From Primula veris (lineage: Eukaryota; Streptophyta; Magnoliopsida; Ericales; Primulaceae): DNA of 64,000 nt. Where the stretch lies: contig OY821746.1 in the NCBI GenBank assembly GCA_963682055.1, positions 28,400,481-28,464,480 on the forward strand, read 5' to 3'. The translations under genes and the position numbers were made by a program. The notes below the pieces were generated by a model. That model did not search any database. It saw only the letters and a program-made list of their open reading frames with translations, and was not told the DNA's origin. Positions 1-13,100 of this stretch are shown piece by piece. Position 1 is the first letter of the stretch; each line of letters begins with the position of its first letter.

Positions 1-259
1 TAAAAAAATATTTTTATCTTTCTGTCTTAGAAGTTTTTTATCTTTGATATCCTATAATAAATGTAGGAGACCTCTCATGTATCTCCTATAATCCTACAAT
101 AAATATATATAATCATTGTATTTATTACACTTACTTTTCTGCAGATTATCTATTAACACTATATATGTAACTGTGCTTCTGTTTTCTTCATTCTAATACT
201 TACAGATCTTTTCTTATTTCAACAATTAAGATAGGGAGAGGAAAAAAAGAGTGGTTGAG

Positions 260-1611
260 ATGTCGAAAAAGAAGCTAGATAGCGGGTGGTTAGCAGCTAG
301 ATCGACCGAGGTGGAACTCACAGGAGTTCAACTAACCACCACTCATCCTCCCAAAAAAGATGATCATCAAACGTGGATGGAGGCCGTTGTCCCCGGGACG
401 TATGATTTTTAATAGTAAAATTGTCCATTTGTATAATGTGTAACATATATATATTTTTATATCTATAACTGTCGGAGCTGAATTACTGTGTACTTAGTTC
501 ATATATATACAACATATAGTACCGTTATAAATAGCGCACAACGTTACGCAAATAGCGTTTAGCGAAAAAAAACCGCCTATGCAAAAGCTCTATTTTAGAG
601 ATATAACGCAAATAGCGCAAAAAAGCACAAATAGCGTGTGTAAAAGCATAAAAAACGAGTTTTTTTTTTAAATTACTTTTTTTATTGAAAAAATGGATAA
701 AACTACGTCGTTTTGTATCAAAACTTATTTCTTTACATAAGTAAACATAAATAAAAGTTCTAATATTCTTATGAGTTATAATATTGTAATTTAGGATTAA
801 ATTTTTAAGTGTGTTAACATAATAATCATCTGGATTTTATGATTATATAGGTAAAAAAAAAAAATACACCACAAATCGTTTAGCTGCTACACTATTTACG
901 TTTTATCATAGTTTTTGGAAAAACGTCATGCTAACGATAACGTTATTTAAAATATTGGTATATAGTAATACGTAGCATATATATATACATATACTTATGC
1001 GTGCCTTTACTTAAGCAGCGTCTCTAAGTAGGTGAGGTATATTTTAATTTTTCCGTCTTAATTATAATATTTGTCTATTGGTTTCTTCAGTGTATTGGCA
1101 ACATTAGTAAAGAACAAAATTGTCCCAGATCCTTTTTACGGGATGGAAAATGAGGCCATTATTGATATTGCTGATTCAGGAAGAGAACACTATACATTTT
1201 GGTTCTTCAATACCTTTCAGTGCAAGCTGGTATGTTGAAGTCAAGTTACATTTTGATATTGAAAATTGTACATAAAATGTTGTTGCTGCAACCATAGTGA
1301 TAAGGAAAATTGAGAGAGTAATACTCTTGGTAATCCAAAAAAACACTCAAAATATTTAGTCGTGTGATTTTTTTTTTCTCCAAAAATTAAAAGCTGAACT
1401 GAGATAGTTTTAGAGAACTGAGAAAGAAAAAGAAAAGAAAAACGAGTGGGGAAATTGATATAGCTCTCTAGCTAATCCTCTCCAAAAGAGATACCATCAA
1501 TTGTTTTCTAGATCAACTGTCTTCACAAAATGGAATTTTTATTTCGAAGAACCATCTGGCTTGGTTTTATGTAAAATACTGTAATTGTAAATCTTGGTAA
1601 AGATGTATTGT

Positions 1612-1668
<57 letters not shown>

Positions 1669-4600
1669 TAGTAATCGTGCTCCACGCTTTGCGTGTGAGA
1701 CGCGTAATGCGATAAAATTTAGAAAATAAGTGTAGTTATGATACAAATATTTGGACAATAAAAAAAATAAGAGTATAAGATGAGAAGACTAAAAAGAATT
1801 TTAAGAGCTTAAATAAGGATAAAAAATGTTATTAGTTATTATTTTTTCTTTATTTTTTATGAGAATATGGTATTGTGGTAATTAATAAAAAAGTGTAAGG
1901 GTAAAATTTGGCAGCCTCAAAAAATTTTGGGTTGACTTATTATAATAGTATAAATATACTGTATGATTAATCAAATGAAATTTATCAGCAGTATTTTTCT
2001 TGGTGTATAAATATAACCTATTAATTTTTCTCCAAATTTTCTAGTCAGGTAGCCAACATGTGGATTTAAACTTCCGCGGAATTAATTACTCTGCCGAGGT
2101 TTTTGTGAATGGCCATAAAATGGAGCTCCCGAAAGGGATGTTTCGAAGACATTCTATTGATATCACGAAGATTTTGCATCCATCTGGTGAGAACTTGCTT
2201 GCTGTTTTAGTTCACCCTCCAGATCACCCTGGAAAAATTCCTCCTGAGGGAGGCCAAGGTGGTGACCATGAGGTAGATTTTTTGATTCATTAAAAATTAA
2301 AATGCTGGCAAAATGTTATTTGTTAACCACTCAAATTGTTGTTCTTCCTTTTTAACATACTTACTTGCACCGATCAGGTTGCATGGCATCATACAATGAT
2401 TCAGCCATCTTTTATATATAGTTTATTTTTTAATGTTGTCGTGCTTATAGAACAAAAAATTATACTAATTATTTATATTGTTTTTCATTTAAACCAGATT
2501 GGCCAAGATGTTACTACGCAGTACGTTGAAGGATGGGATTGGATTATTCCTATAAGGTAATTGATATTTGGTTCCCATAGATCATGAGTTCGAAAATCAG
2601 GACATACTCCCTTAGGAAACATCACTTGTTGCATTGCTTTCAGATTTTGTTTTAGAAGTGATCAATTTACTTAATAGCTTAAGAGTACCGTGTTTATTTT
2701 GTGTTTTAGAAGTGTGTGCTATACTTGACAGTTCCATCTTTATCTTTTTTCAAATAAATCACTCGCTTGATATTATTTTATTGCCTTTTCCATTTTCGAC
2801 CATGTAAATATGTATAAATAAAATTCTAGGACTTTCAATAAGAGTTAAAATTTCATGATTAAAAAATTGAAATTTGAACATTTGTAAATTGAATTTTGCC
2901 CTCTTGATAAAGGAAGCAGCGTAGGTGACTCTGAGTCAGAATGACTCAGAGTCCACAGTCATTGGATATTCCTACAGTACATTTCATATTTTAACTGTAG
3001 CAATATCCAATGGCTGTGGACTCTGAGTCACCTTGACTCAGAGTCAGGTACTCTGCTTCCCTTGGTAAACCTCAAAGATCCGCCTCTTAGTCTTAATTTG
3101 ACACCACAATGCATGCCCGCAGCAAGAATCCTTTGCTCGACACAGTCTACAAGCCACATTCGTACCCGTTTGAAAATATGATGGGATCTCAAAGTAATTT
3201 GTCATTACGCCCCATTTAAACATAAATCTCAATGAATGTATCAAGAAATTACAGAATTTAAGTTAGAAGTTTTTAAGTGTTAAAAAATCCCATTACGAAC
3301 TGACATCTCATTGACGAAGGATGACCCGTTATTCATCCCACTCCCTCTCTTCTTTATCATCTTTTATGATTATTGTGGCTATTTTATTCTAAAAAGGATC
3401 AACATCTTGTTGTCTGCAGGGATAGAAATACCGGCATCTGGGATGAGGTGTCAATAACTATTTACGGGGTAGGCTAAATTCATGTTAAATGTTTTTCACA
3501 TTTGGTTTGTTCATTCTTCCTTTATTGATTAATACAGTTAGAATGGTTAAGCAAAGTATAATAGTACTGTAAAGAAAAATGCAAACTTCTAAAGTATGCC
3601 TCGTTTTCCTTACGATCAGTTTTTTGAATTTCTTGCTATTAAATTGTTTCTTATATGTTGCAGCTTGTGAAGATAGTGGATCCCCACTTGGTCTCGACAT
3701 TCTACGACGATTTCAAGAGGGTATATCTACACACTACCACTGAGTTGGTAAATAGAGGTGTAGGTGCTGCTGAGTGTTCTTTGAACATCCAAGTGACATC
3801 GGAATTAGAAGGAAACTTTTGCACAGTAGAACATCTCCAGACACATCGCGTTTCTATACCTCCTCAAACATCTATCCATTATACATTCCCTCAGGTTTTA
3901 ATTCCACCCGTTATGTTAAACAGCTCTCTTCAACACCGTTAATGCATATTTTCACTTAAAGGTCTGAAATAATAATGTATACGCATTGGACATGACGATC
4001 AGAAAGCTAAAACACGCGCAATAAAATGCTAAGGCTCAAAACACACGTCTTGAAGCTCGAAAAGCTTGACTAAAAAGTAAATTAGCAAAAAAACAATATA
4101 GTAAAATCCAATACCAATAGAGTATAACTAGCTTTAGCGTTCATGCTATAGAATTCTGATTATAGGAAAAAATTGATCTCCCGCATAATATGCTTGCCTG
4201 CTTCACGTGCAAATTTTATTTTCTCACCGAAATACTTCGAATTTTGTTATGCAAATTTTATTTTCTCACCGAAATAAAAGTTGTTATGCACTTATATATA
4301 AAAGTTGTTATGCAAATTTTATTTTCTCACCGAAATACTTCGAATTACATAAAACTTTCGCAAATAAAGTTTTAGCAACACGTTAATATTTTTGCACCCT
4401 AATTAATCATTTCATTTTCTTTCCATGCTTAGTTAAAGAATAGTTATTTACACAAGCTTCTCGTGGTTTCACACCGTTGTTAGAGAGAATTGCTACGATT
4501 GGTATTCATGCATATAAAAATTTATTGTAAAATTACTATTTAAATTACAACTAATATTCTTACTCATTTGTCTACAATGTCTATTGGTAGCTATTCTTTT

Positions 4601-7549
4601 ACAAGCCTCGTTTATGGTGGCCAAATGGCATGGGGAAGCAGTCGTTGTACAATGTTGAAATCACCCTTGATGTAGACGGCTTCGGAGAATCGGACTCATG
4701 GAAACATCGATTTGGTTTTCGCAAAATAGAAAGCCAAATTGATAGTGGTACTGGTGGAAGGTTAAACATATTTTTAAAGTAAATAATTCTTCAATTTATA
4801 TTACCTTTGGTAGTAAGACTGAACATAACTTTGTTTTCTTGCTTGCTTTCAGATTGTTTAAGGTCAATGGACATCTCATCTTCATCCGTGGATGCAATTG
4901 GATTTTGTCTGATGGTCTACTACGCCTTTCAAAGGAACGTTACAAAACCGATGTAAAATTTCACGCAGACATGAATTTAAACATGATACGTTGTTGGGGA
5001 GGTGGAATTGCTGAGAGGCCAGAGTTCTATGAATACTGTGATTTTTATGGTTTGTTGGTTAGTCTTGTATATTTGTCTTGCTCAGTGATGTGCAATTTTC
5101 TACTCTATATCTTTTTTATGAGGAATTCATTTGATTATGCTCAAAGATGAATTAAAGTTGACTTTTCATGATTTTCCCGCTAATAGCGAGTTAGATCGTT
5201 TTTAAGGTGGCAATAAAAATGATTTTAATGTAGGTGTGGCAAGATTTTTGGATAACTGGTGATGTTGATGGTCGAGGAATCCCTGAATCAAACCCAGACG
5301 GTCCTTTAGATCATGATATCTTCATGATTTGTGCGAGAGATACCGTCAAGCTTCTGAGAAATCATCCTAGTCTTGCCCTTTGGGTAGGGGGCAATGAACA
5401 AGTTCCACCAAATGATATTAACATGTCTTTGAAAGATGAACTAAAATTACATCCTCACTTCGAAAATTTACCTGAAAATGGAAGTTTAGAGAAGGAAATT
5501 TCTTGGGTCTTGAAGGAGGATCCTAGTCAATATCTTGACGGAACACGCATTTACGTACAAGGATCCACATGGGATGGTTTTGCTGACGGAGTTGGAAACT
5601 GGTCTGATGGCCCATATGAAATCCAGTACCCAGAAAACTTTTTTAAGGATGATTTTTACCAATATGGGTTTAACCCCGAGGTCGGCTCCGTGGGCATGCC
5701 CACTGCTGCTACAATTAGAGCGACAATGCCTCCACAAGGGTTGAAAATCCCGATATTTAAGAAGTTGCCTAGTGGTTATGTTGAGGAAGTTCCAAATCCC
5801 ATATGGTTGTACCATAAATACATCCCTTATTCAAAACCTGACGAGGTTCATGATCAAATTTTACTCTATGGAACTCCAAAGGATCTTGATGATTTTTGTC
5901 TTAAGGTAAGTGAATATTTTTTCTTTAACAAATGTAACATGATAATTTATTTTCTTTTTTCATCTCTCAAATTAAATTCGTGAGGCATTATCTTTCCAGG
6001 CACAACTTGTTAATTATATTCAGTATAGAGCTCTATTAGAAGGATGGACTTCGCGTATGTGGAGCAAGTACACCGGTGTGTTAATTTGGAAAAGCCAAAA
6101 CCCTTGGACGGGGCTGAGAGGCCAACTTTATGACCACTTGCTTGACCAAACAGCTGGCTTCTACGGTTGTCGCTCCGCAGCTGAGCCCATACATGTTCAG
6201 TTGAACCTTGCTACCTACTTTGTTGAGGTACTTGTCCCTCGCTCTTATTTTAGTTTAACAGGTGTCTATATTGGATTGTTTGGAAGATGATGCTTGCTCT
6301 TACCATTTAGCTTTAGTAATTAAATGTTTTGCTTATATTGCTTATAGCTCACAATATTGTACGGAACAGGGATCCGTTATGATTATCTAGTGTAAATGAT
6401 GGGTGTTACGTTGAGTGGTTTGACAACGATTTTAATGTATAGAGAAAAGTGATGGTCATAACCAACATAGTAGAATCAAAACAATGAAAATGCAAACAAA
6501 CAAAGTTGTAGGGAGAATGCTTCTTAATTGTTGGCATTATTGCTTACGGGATTCTTTATCAACGCATGAGTGATGATAGAACTATGAAACTTACTATCTT
6601 ACACTGTGATACCTTACCAACTACTTTAATTTCTCACTGAAGTTCTCTTTTTCGGTAATTGTATTGTATCATGTACACTTTATTTTCCTTTTTCATTGGA
6701 CATAATGAAGCGTAAATGAGTGTGTTTTTTGAGTTTTAATTCGCTCCTATTGGTTGTTAAACACAGGTGGTCAACACTACATCGGAGACTCTTTCCGATG
6801 TAGCTATAGAGATCTCTGTGTGGGACCTTGAAGGAAAATGCCCATACAATAAAGTTTCCGAAAAGCTCTCTTTACCATCCAAGAAAACTCTACCCATTAT
6901 CGAGATGAAATATCCCAAATTCAAAAACAAAAGGCCAGTATATTTTCTTCTTCTCAAACTTCACAACATATCAGACCACACCATTCTATCTAGAAATTTT
7001 TACTGGCTACATCAATCAGGTGGAGATTACAAATTACTAGAATCATACAAAAAGAAGAAAATTCCCCTCAAAGTAACATCACAAACTTTCATCCAAGGGT
7101 CCACTTATGAAATACAGATGCATGTAGAGAATACATCGAAAAAGTCCCAGTTGCAGAATACCCTTTACAAAAACAAGTTCGTCTTACGAAATGATAACGT
7201 TGACAGTGAGAGCAAGACTGATGAGAAAGATGAGCATAGTCTAGTTCAAAAGGTTTGTAAGAGATTTTCAAGGAAACTCAATCAATTGAGGATTTCTGAA
7301 ATAGATGGGACAGAGGTGGGAGTTGCTTTCTTTCTCAATTTATCTGTTCATGCTTCGAAGCAAGATCATAAAGAAGGGCAAGACACACGAATCTTACCTG
7401 TTCATTATTCTGACAACTATTTCTCATTGGTACCCGGTGAGGTTATGCCTGTTACTCTTTCCTTTGAAGTCCCAAGAGGTGTCGTAAGCCCACGAGTCAT
7501 CCTCCAGGGCTGGAATTACGATACTTCTCATACCTTTCATTTAACTTAA
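260..7549 (+). CDS. EBM: Mannosylglycoprotein endo-beta-mannosidase (GH2), 11 exons
   Basis: Exons read from GT-AG borders and an unbroken frame: 260-399, 1091-1229, 2045-2272, 2498-2556, 3420-3468, 3664-3894, 4591-4760, 4853-5057, 5234-5905, 6000-6227 and 6767-7549. They total 2904 bp, a 967-residue protein, close to the length of plant EBM proteins. Plant EBM is a glycoside hydrolase family 2 enzyme that cuts the Man-beta-1,4-GlcNAc bond in N-glycan cores during glycoprotein breakdown. Visible family features: the N-terminal sugar-binding and jelly-roll part ([23 protein letters not shown]), the TIM-barrel part with the acid/base Glu in WVGGNEQ (about residue 462) and the probable nucleophile Glu in [10 protein letters not shown] (about residue 556), and the C-terminal beta-sandwich ending [15 protein letters not shown]. 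No signal peptide is obvious. The start ATG at 260 is followed directly by the conserved [16 protein letters not shown] stretch. Introns 1, 2, 4 and 6 hold transposon or repeat DNA. Whether it is expressed cannot be seen. Confidence 0.93.
514..967. mobile_element. hAT-like MITE in intron 1 of EBM
   Basis: The perfect 8-bp repeat ATATAGTA lies at 514-521 and again at 960-967, the target-duplication length of hAT elements. The element between them (522-959, 438 bp) has imperfect inverted ends: CCGTTATAAATAG at the left, and ACCAATATTTTAAATAACG as the reverse complement of the right end. The inside is rich in AAATAGCG and AACG motifs and codes for nothing. Confidence 0.6.
1614..1667. repeat. (AT)n microsatellite, intron 2 of EBM
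   Basis: An uninterrupted AT dinucleotide run of about 27 units, immediately before the CTAG end of the adjacent Helitron-like copy. Confidence 0.95.
1668..1949 (-). mobile_element. Helitron-like element, copy 1 (EBM intron 2)
   Basis: Read on the minus strand, the end at 1668 is a short GC-rich hairpin (around CACGCTTTGCGTG) followed by GATTACTAG, the pattern of a Helitron 3' end (hairpin then CTRR). The other end reads TATTATAATAAGTC, matching the corresponding ends near 42536 and 13096. Copies at 12815-13100 and 42231-42536 share the internal words ATAAGTGTAGTTATGATACAA and GTAATTAATAAAAAA. Non-coding, so non-autonomous. Confidence 0.6.
2903..3069. mobile_element. Palindromic Mutator-like MITE in EBM intron 4
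   Basis: The two halves of 2912-3060 form a long, nearly perfect inverted repeat around a loop at about 2971-3000. Its ends are GGAAGCAG and CTGCTTCC. The 9-bp flanks CTTGATAAA (2903-2911) and CTTGGTAAA (3061-3069) differ at one base. A 9-bp target duplication is typical of Mutator-like elements. The arms contain four TGA(C/G)TCA words. It is non-coding. Confidence 0.65.
4208..4350. repeat. Short direct repeats in EBM intron 6
   Basis: A word of about 25 bp containing TTTATTTTCTCACCGAAATA occurs three times, at about 4211, 4254 and 4315. Two copies are followed by CTTCGAATT and two are preceded by GTTATGCAAA. It looks like a local duplication; no function is visible. Confidence 0.8.
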
Positions 7550-7660
7550 AACCTTAGCCTGTTGCTTGTTTCTTATTTGCAATGTTTATTTTCTTGGGTT
7601 TTGTTTATTTAAATATTATCAAACTTGAACGGCTATTAAGGCACATGTGGTGTGATATGC

Positions 7661-7666
7661 AATAAA
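7661..7666 (+). terminator. Likely poly(A) signal of the endo-beta-mannosidase gene
   Basis: AATAAA about 110 bp after the stop codon at 7549, in a T-rich 3' region. It is the nearest canonical signal, but plant poly(A) signals are loose, so the real cleavage site may differ. Confidence 0.45.
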
Positions 7667-10600
7667 ATTATCTTGTTCTGGATGATTTATAAAGTTGTGT
7701 TTGGAAACTTCATTTTTTATAACCTTGCATTTACAACATTTTATGAAAAAGAAATCGAAACAAAATATCATCACATTAGTTCCGGAGGAGTAGCTTGTGA
7801 ACGGGAGTATACGCTCCAAATTGTGGTGCCCATTTATATATGATGCTTCATTTAGTCCCGAGTTGTGAGTATATTCACCCTACTGCTTGTAAAGTCAAGA
7901 TACCGAAACTTATCCCTTGGAAGTACCCACCTTCAATTCTGGGAGGTTATACCTTAATATTTGTAATAAGTACAGGCTTTAGTGGGTGTAGTCGTGTGCA
8001 TGGGCGAAGCCAGGAACGGAAACCATAATTGGGAGTGCGAATTTTTATAAAAAAACTTAATGTTAAGTGAAAAAATAAATCAGGGTGCGACGTTATCATT
8101 TTTAATAAACCTAAATTAAAAAAAAAAAACACTATTATTAGAGTTAAGGGGTGTGTCATGGCACGATGGTTACCACTTAGCTTTGCCCCTGGTGGCGTGG
8201 TCTGGAATGACTTTGCTTTTTTTTGCCGCATGGGCTAACATATACATATTTTTTTGCAGAACTGGCTTGCCTATTTGCTATAGTACAGATTAATGAAACA
8301 ATTATGCTGAAACTAACTCTGAGTTTATTGTGAATTGGTTGAAAAATAAGCTTGTGCCTAGTACTAAATTTCAGCTTTAATGCGAATACATTTGGTTACT
8401 AATGAACTTGGTTAGTGTGGAATTTGTTCATGTTTATAGAGTGCAAAATCAATTTCCCGATCGCTTGGCAAAGCAAGGTGTAGATGGGGCAAATTTCACT
8501 ATTTTCAAAGTAATGGATCTTACTAAAGGATCTAAGCATTTTGGTTTGATCAACAAGGAACTCGTGCCCCTTTAATTAATATCATTTTAACTAATATTAG
8601 GAGGCCTCGGTTCTATAAAAAAAAAATCATTTTAACCTTTAATTGTATATATTAAGCTTTGTATATGCTCCTGATGCTAAACTGAAGCAATGGTTATAGT
8701 TGCGCAACTTGAGGATTTTTTTGCTAGTATAAACTCTCTTTCATGCCTTATTGATTCGAGATTTGGTTGTTAAAAAAAATGATCAAATTGGTCAAGATGT
8801 TAAAAGAGAAGTATAAGGGTAGCGGCCGGTATAAGGACAAAAGCTGAGTTTTTTTTTAGCTCAAACTGTTTTAAAAAACATGCTTCGTAGTGAAAAAGCT
8901 CGATTCAAATATTTAGAAAAGCTCGATTCAAAGCTTTAAAAAAGCTCGCCTTTTCACTTTTTTGGCTCCTAAAAGCATACACTATTTACGCTTCTAGCAT
9001 ATCTCTTACAAAAACGCTTAAGGTAAGATTTCGCTTTTTCAAAACAGCGGCTCAAATTGTTTAGAAGAATAAGATTTTTAGGAGTGACTTTACTAACTTT
9101 TTTTTTCTTGTGTGTGTGGGAAAAACAGGCGTGTATAAAAACCAAAAGGCATGGATAGCAGCTGAAGGTTTCAAATATATCAATAGGAGTTTAGCGTCTC
9201 GTCACAAAAAAGATAAGTCTAACATCCGAACGCATTTAAGAAATTTTTTCCAAGCATGATCTTTTAAACACTTGAATCTATTCAAACTGAAAGCGAGTAG
9301 AATCTCGATTTCCTTGATTACTTTCCCCGGGGATGATTTGGTGTCCAAATAGTACCATTCTATTCTTGCCAAATACAATAAAGGGGAGATGCGATAAGAA
9401 TACTAACCAATGAATCGGATGCCCTCAAGTGTGCAGTTCTAGCTAGGTTCTGGTAACTGGAGTTTATTTAAGTGGCTATACTATTGTTGTATTTCAAACG
9501 GAATTGTTCGTATTGCCATCATGGGTATTGGGGACATTCTCCCATGTAATGTAACACAGCTCTTTCTTTCCGATAAATGAAAATATGTCTCGTTCCGGAA
9601 GAAAAGGTGACTTTTTTTTTAAAGGCAAACTTTTCAAGGATAGATGCAACAAAACTCATATATAAGGAAACCAAGGATACCAAGTGAGCTAAACTTGCCC
9701 TTATAAGTTGGGATATTAGTAAACACCGCTCTCCATTAGGGTTCGTCCCCTGATCCCTCGAAATTAACGGTTATTATTCATTTAAAATAATTAGACTTCA
9801 GTTCTTGAGCTAATCAAACTGAGAAATAAAAAAATCTCACGAATATTCGACTTCATAAATTTTTTAAAATAAACGTACAATCTAAATAGATCATTTCTAA
9901 ACTAGACACAACTCGTGGTTTCAGCATTTTTCTTAGAATTTTGTCGGGAAAAAAAAAGTTGTAATATTTTAACTCACTTGGTGTAGAGTATGTGTGCTAA
10001 CAGTTTATCGTCTTGACTCTTGGTAACCCTTGTCAACTATTTATCGTAAACGGTTTCTTTAGGCTAAAATCCAGGCCGGATAGGTGAATGATGGCATGCT
10101 CTATGTTAAATGATGAATCGATATTACGAGAACTTATTTATTGTAAAGTGTAATTAATCGTTTGTGTAATTTATTTAGGATGGATCATTTATAGATAGCT
10201 TATAGTCTTGCTATTTAGCTTTCAAACACTACTGCGACATGATTTCTTTTTGTTGTATATATGTTCGTAATCGGTGAGTAGCTAGTTTTGGTTTGCACCG
10301 TCCGTGAGTCTCCTTTTATATATTATATATTAATAGACGATTATTCTTAATTTCCAAAAAGAAATAGGTGACAAGTTGACAACTACATCCCACTCTTCAC
10401 TTTTAAATTTTAGATCTAAGGTATTATTGTTCACTCAACAACCAACCGTCCAAATATTTTGCTATAATAAAAATTTCATTTAGTATCATAAAATAAAAGT
10501 TTTTGAGTTATGTTGGTAAAATTTAGCTACAATCAATTTAGTAACAAAACCAAATTTTTTTTTATGATCTTAAATAAACTTTTTCTTTTACGATGCTAAA

Positions 10601-11367
10601 GGAACTTTTTATTTTATTGTCTAAAACTAACATGTTCTTACGTTACTACCGTACTTTCTTGATACATCATCCACACAATTTTGTTGGGTGCTATGTATAT
10701 AAAGGGATTAAATCTGGATTAACACAATAAAGTTAAAACAAGAAATGCAAACTCTAAAATGTAAAGAACTAAAAGTATTGAACTGAGTCGTAATAAGAGT
10801 AAGGTAAAGGACTGAAATGCAAACTCTAAAAACTAAATAGTGGATATGGATATTGAGTGGCGGAACCAAGAAAGTTAAATATGAGTCGCAGATATTCTAT
10901 ATATTTTCTTCATACCATACATGCATTTTTTTAATATTTTGATGAAACTATATAGAATTTTTTTATTTTTTCTATAACTTTTCTTACAAATGTGTATGGA
11001 AGTGGTCACCGTGTGTGTGGGGATATATTGTTTCCACTTAGTTCATTCGCTTAAATTTCATAAACGAAAACACATAATCGTTTCCCGTTAAACTGATCAA
11101 ATTTACCATCATATAAAGCTTCTCATCACCGACGGTAATGAGTTCCTAAACTACAGGGTCTACAACTCTTACCAAATAGGGTTCCCAAACCGTAGACTTT
11201 TTGATAAATCATCATTTTACTTTCCTCCCGCATTGACGTAGTATATAAGACTTAATACTGTAACAAATTAAAACACACACACCTATTTACAGTTATAAGA
11301 AACTTTCAACAAATATAGCAAGTAGTAAGTGTAGTACCACTTAAGCTTGTATAATCACATGAATGGT
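7667..11367. other. Intergenic region, no gene recognised
   Basis: AT-rich DNA between the EBM gene and the hAT element. All ORFs are short and resemble nothing I recognise. At about 8006-8195 there is a weak inverted pair (GGGCGAAGCCAGG at the left, AAGCTAAGTGG-type as reverse complement at the right) that may be a worn MITE. Around 8850-9060 there are GCTCGATTCAAA and AAAGCTCG repeats. Nothing else supports a gene or RNA. Confidence 0.5.
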
Positions 11368-11516
11368 TAGGCTGCTAATGAACCGAGCCGTTTATGAACA
11401 TGTTCGTGTTCGGCTCGTTAAACACTCAGTTCGTGTTCGTTCATTTATTAATGAGCCGAGCTTGAACAGAAAAATTAGGCTCGTGAACATGTTCGGCTCA
11501 TTTGAAAGCTCGTTTA

Positions 11517-11556
<40 letters not shown>

Positions 11557-11898
11557 ATGTAGAATTTATTAAATATAATATTGATGGTCGATAAATACTT
11601 TTCAATTTATGCAATAAATTTATTTTTTAAAACTGAATTTAATAAAAACTAAAATTACAATAATTAAATGTATTATTACTTATATTAACATTTATTTTAG
11701 CTAAGTAAAAAAGAATTTTTGAAGTAAAACGAATTTAAATTTGGTAAAAAATGTGTTGAGAAATGACTCATTAACAAGCTTGTGATCAACTCGTCTGTAA
11801 ACGAGCCGAGTTTGAACAGAATTCTAAGACTCGTTTAGTAAACAAACCAAGCTTACCAAACTAATCTAAAATGGGCTCATTTGCAGCATATGAATGGT
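11360..11898. mobile_element. Non-autonomous hAT element with 8-bp target duplication
   Basis: TGAATGGT occurs at 11360-11367 and at 11891-11898, directly flanking a 523-bp element at 11368-11890. The inverted ends are TAGGCTGCTAATGA (left) and TATGCTGCAAATGA (reverse complement of the right). Subterminal GAGCCGAGC, TTCGTGTTCG and GCTCGTTTA motifs are typical of a widespread plant hAT MITE type. A (TA)n run at 11523-11552 lies inside. The 69-residue ORF inside is incidental. Confidence 0.8.
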
Positions 11899-11990
11899 GC
11901 AGCTAAAATGGTATCCTATATATATTTGAAACATATAAAATGACAAACTTTGCACTACCCTGTAATAACAAAAATGTATCAAATTAGCCA

Positions 11991-12001
11991 TATATATGTA
12001 T

Positions 12002-12062
<61 letters not shown>
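11991..12062. repeat. (AT)n microsatellite
   Basis: About 70 bp of nearly pure TA dinucleotides broken only by TATATGTATA and TATAATATA variants. Confidence 0.95.
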
Positions 12063-12064
<2 letters not shown>

Positions 12065-12272
12065 TCCTACTCAGATACCAAAACATATATAAACCTACAA
12101 GACTAGTTTTATAGGTATATATGCTGATCGGGAATAATTAATATGTGACACTTTAAGTAGAGGCTTGCCCACTCTAGTGCAATAATGTGACGTTATTTTG
12201 TTTTACATTTATTATTATTGACACTGTGACACAAAATGTTGATAATATTATCTCGGTTTCTAATTTATTGTA

Positions 12273-12446
12273 TATTATAAAACTACATGCGATTTTAATC
12301 GGTCAATACTTGTATTAAAATTATCGGAATAAAATTTTTTAAAAGTTAATCATATAGTTCAAAAATTAAATTATATAATTTAGTTTTGAAAATTTTCATT
12401 TCGACAATTTTGATGCATGTTATAAGTTGATCAAAATTGCAACTAA
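12273..12446. mobile_element. Worn copy of the window's Stowaway-like family
   Basis: It shares the family's order of words: AAACTACATGCGATTTTAATCGG, then TTGTATTAAAATTATCGG, AGTTAATCATATAGTT, GAAAATTTTCATTTCGACAA and GATCAAAATTGCAACT. The intact copy is at 47481-47714. The terminal CTCCCTCCGTT ends are missing here. Confidence 0.6.
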
Positions 12447-12814
12447 TTTATTAAAAAAAAAAAAGTAATTGACAAGGGAGTGAGCAGTAATAATTGTGGT
12501 GGGTCTTGATTCTTGACAGTCTGAAATAGTATAAGATTTGGTTAAATATTCGGGGGTCACCAAAATCGGATGACAACTACTTATTATGAAAAAAATAATT
12601 GTTTACAGACAATAATTTTCAGGATCACCTAATAATATCTAGTCTTAATAATTAAATACTACCGTGTAATACACATTAGGTACTCGGGTGGATGCTAATA
12701 TATATGCAATACACATGTACATATAATTAATGTGACTTATGAAGACAAAGGACCATGACAGGTAGATGATTTGTACATGATCTGCAACGGGTTACCCACA
12801 TCACTGTTTAGTAA

Positions 12815-13100
12815 CAGTGTCTCGTGCATTATTTGTGTTACGTGTAATACAATTAAAATATAAAAAATAAGTTTAGTTATAATACAAATATATATATGTG
12901 GATAATAAATAAAAAAATAGTATAAGATTATAAGACTTAAAATAATGTTTGGTTGTTAAAAATAGATAAATAGTGTTATTAGTTATTACTTTTATATTTT
13001 TTTATGCGGGTATGGTATTATTGTAATTAATAAAAAAGTATAGGGGATTTTTGAAAAAAATTTATTAAATTGGACAGACTTATTTGACTTGTTATAATAA
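12815..13100 (-). mobile_element. Helitron-like element, copy 2
   Basis: Degenerate relative of the copies at 1668 and 42231. It shares GTGTTACGTGTAATACAATT, ATAAAAAATAAGTTTAGTTATAATACAA and GTAATTAATAAAAAAGTATAGGG, and ends near TTGACTTGTTATAATAAAA. Its terminal hairpin is largely lost. Confidence 0.5.

Noticed and set aside
7840..8231. Short ORFs downstream of the EBM gene
   Set aside because: No domain, they overlap a likely worn MITE, and they have no promoter or splice context.
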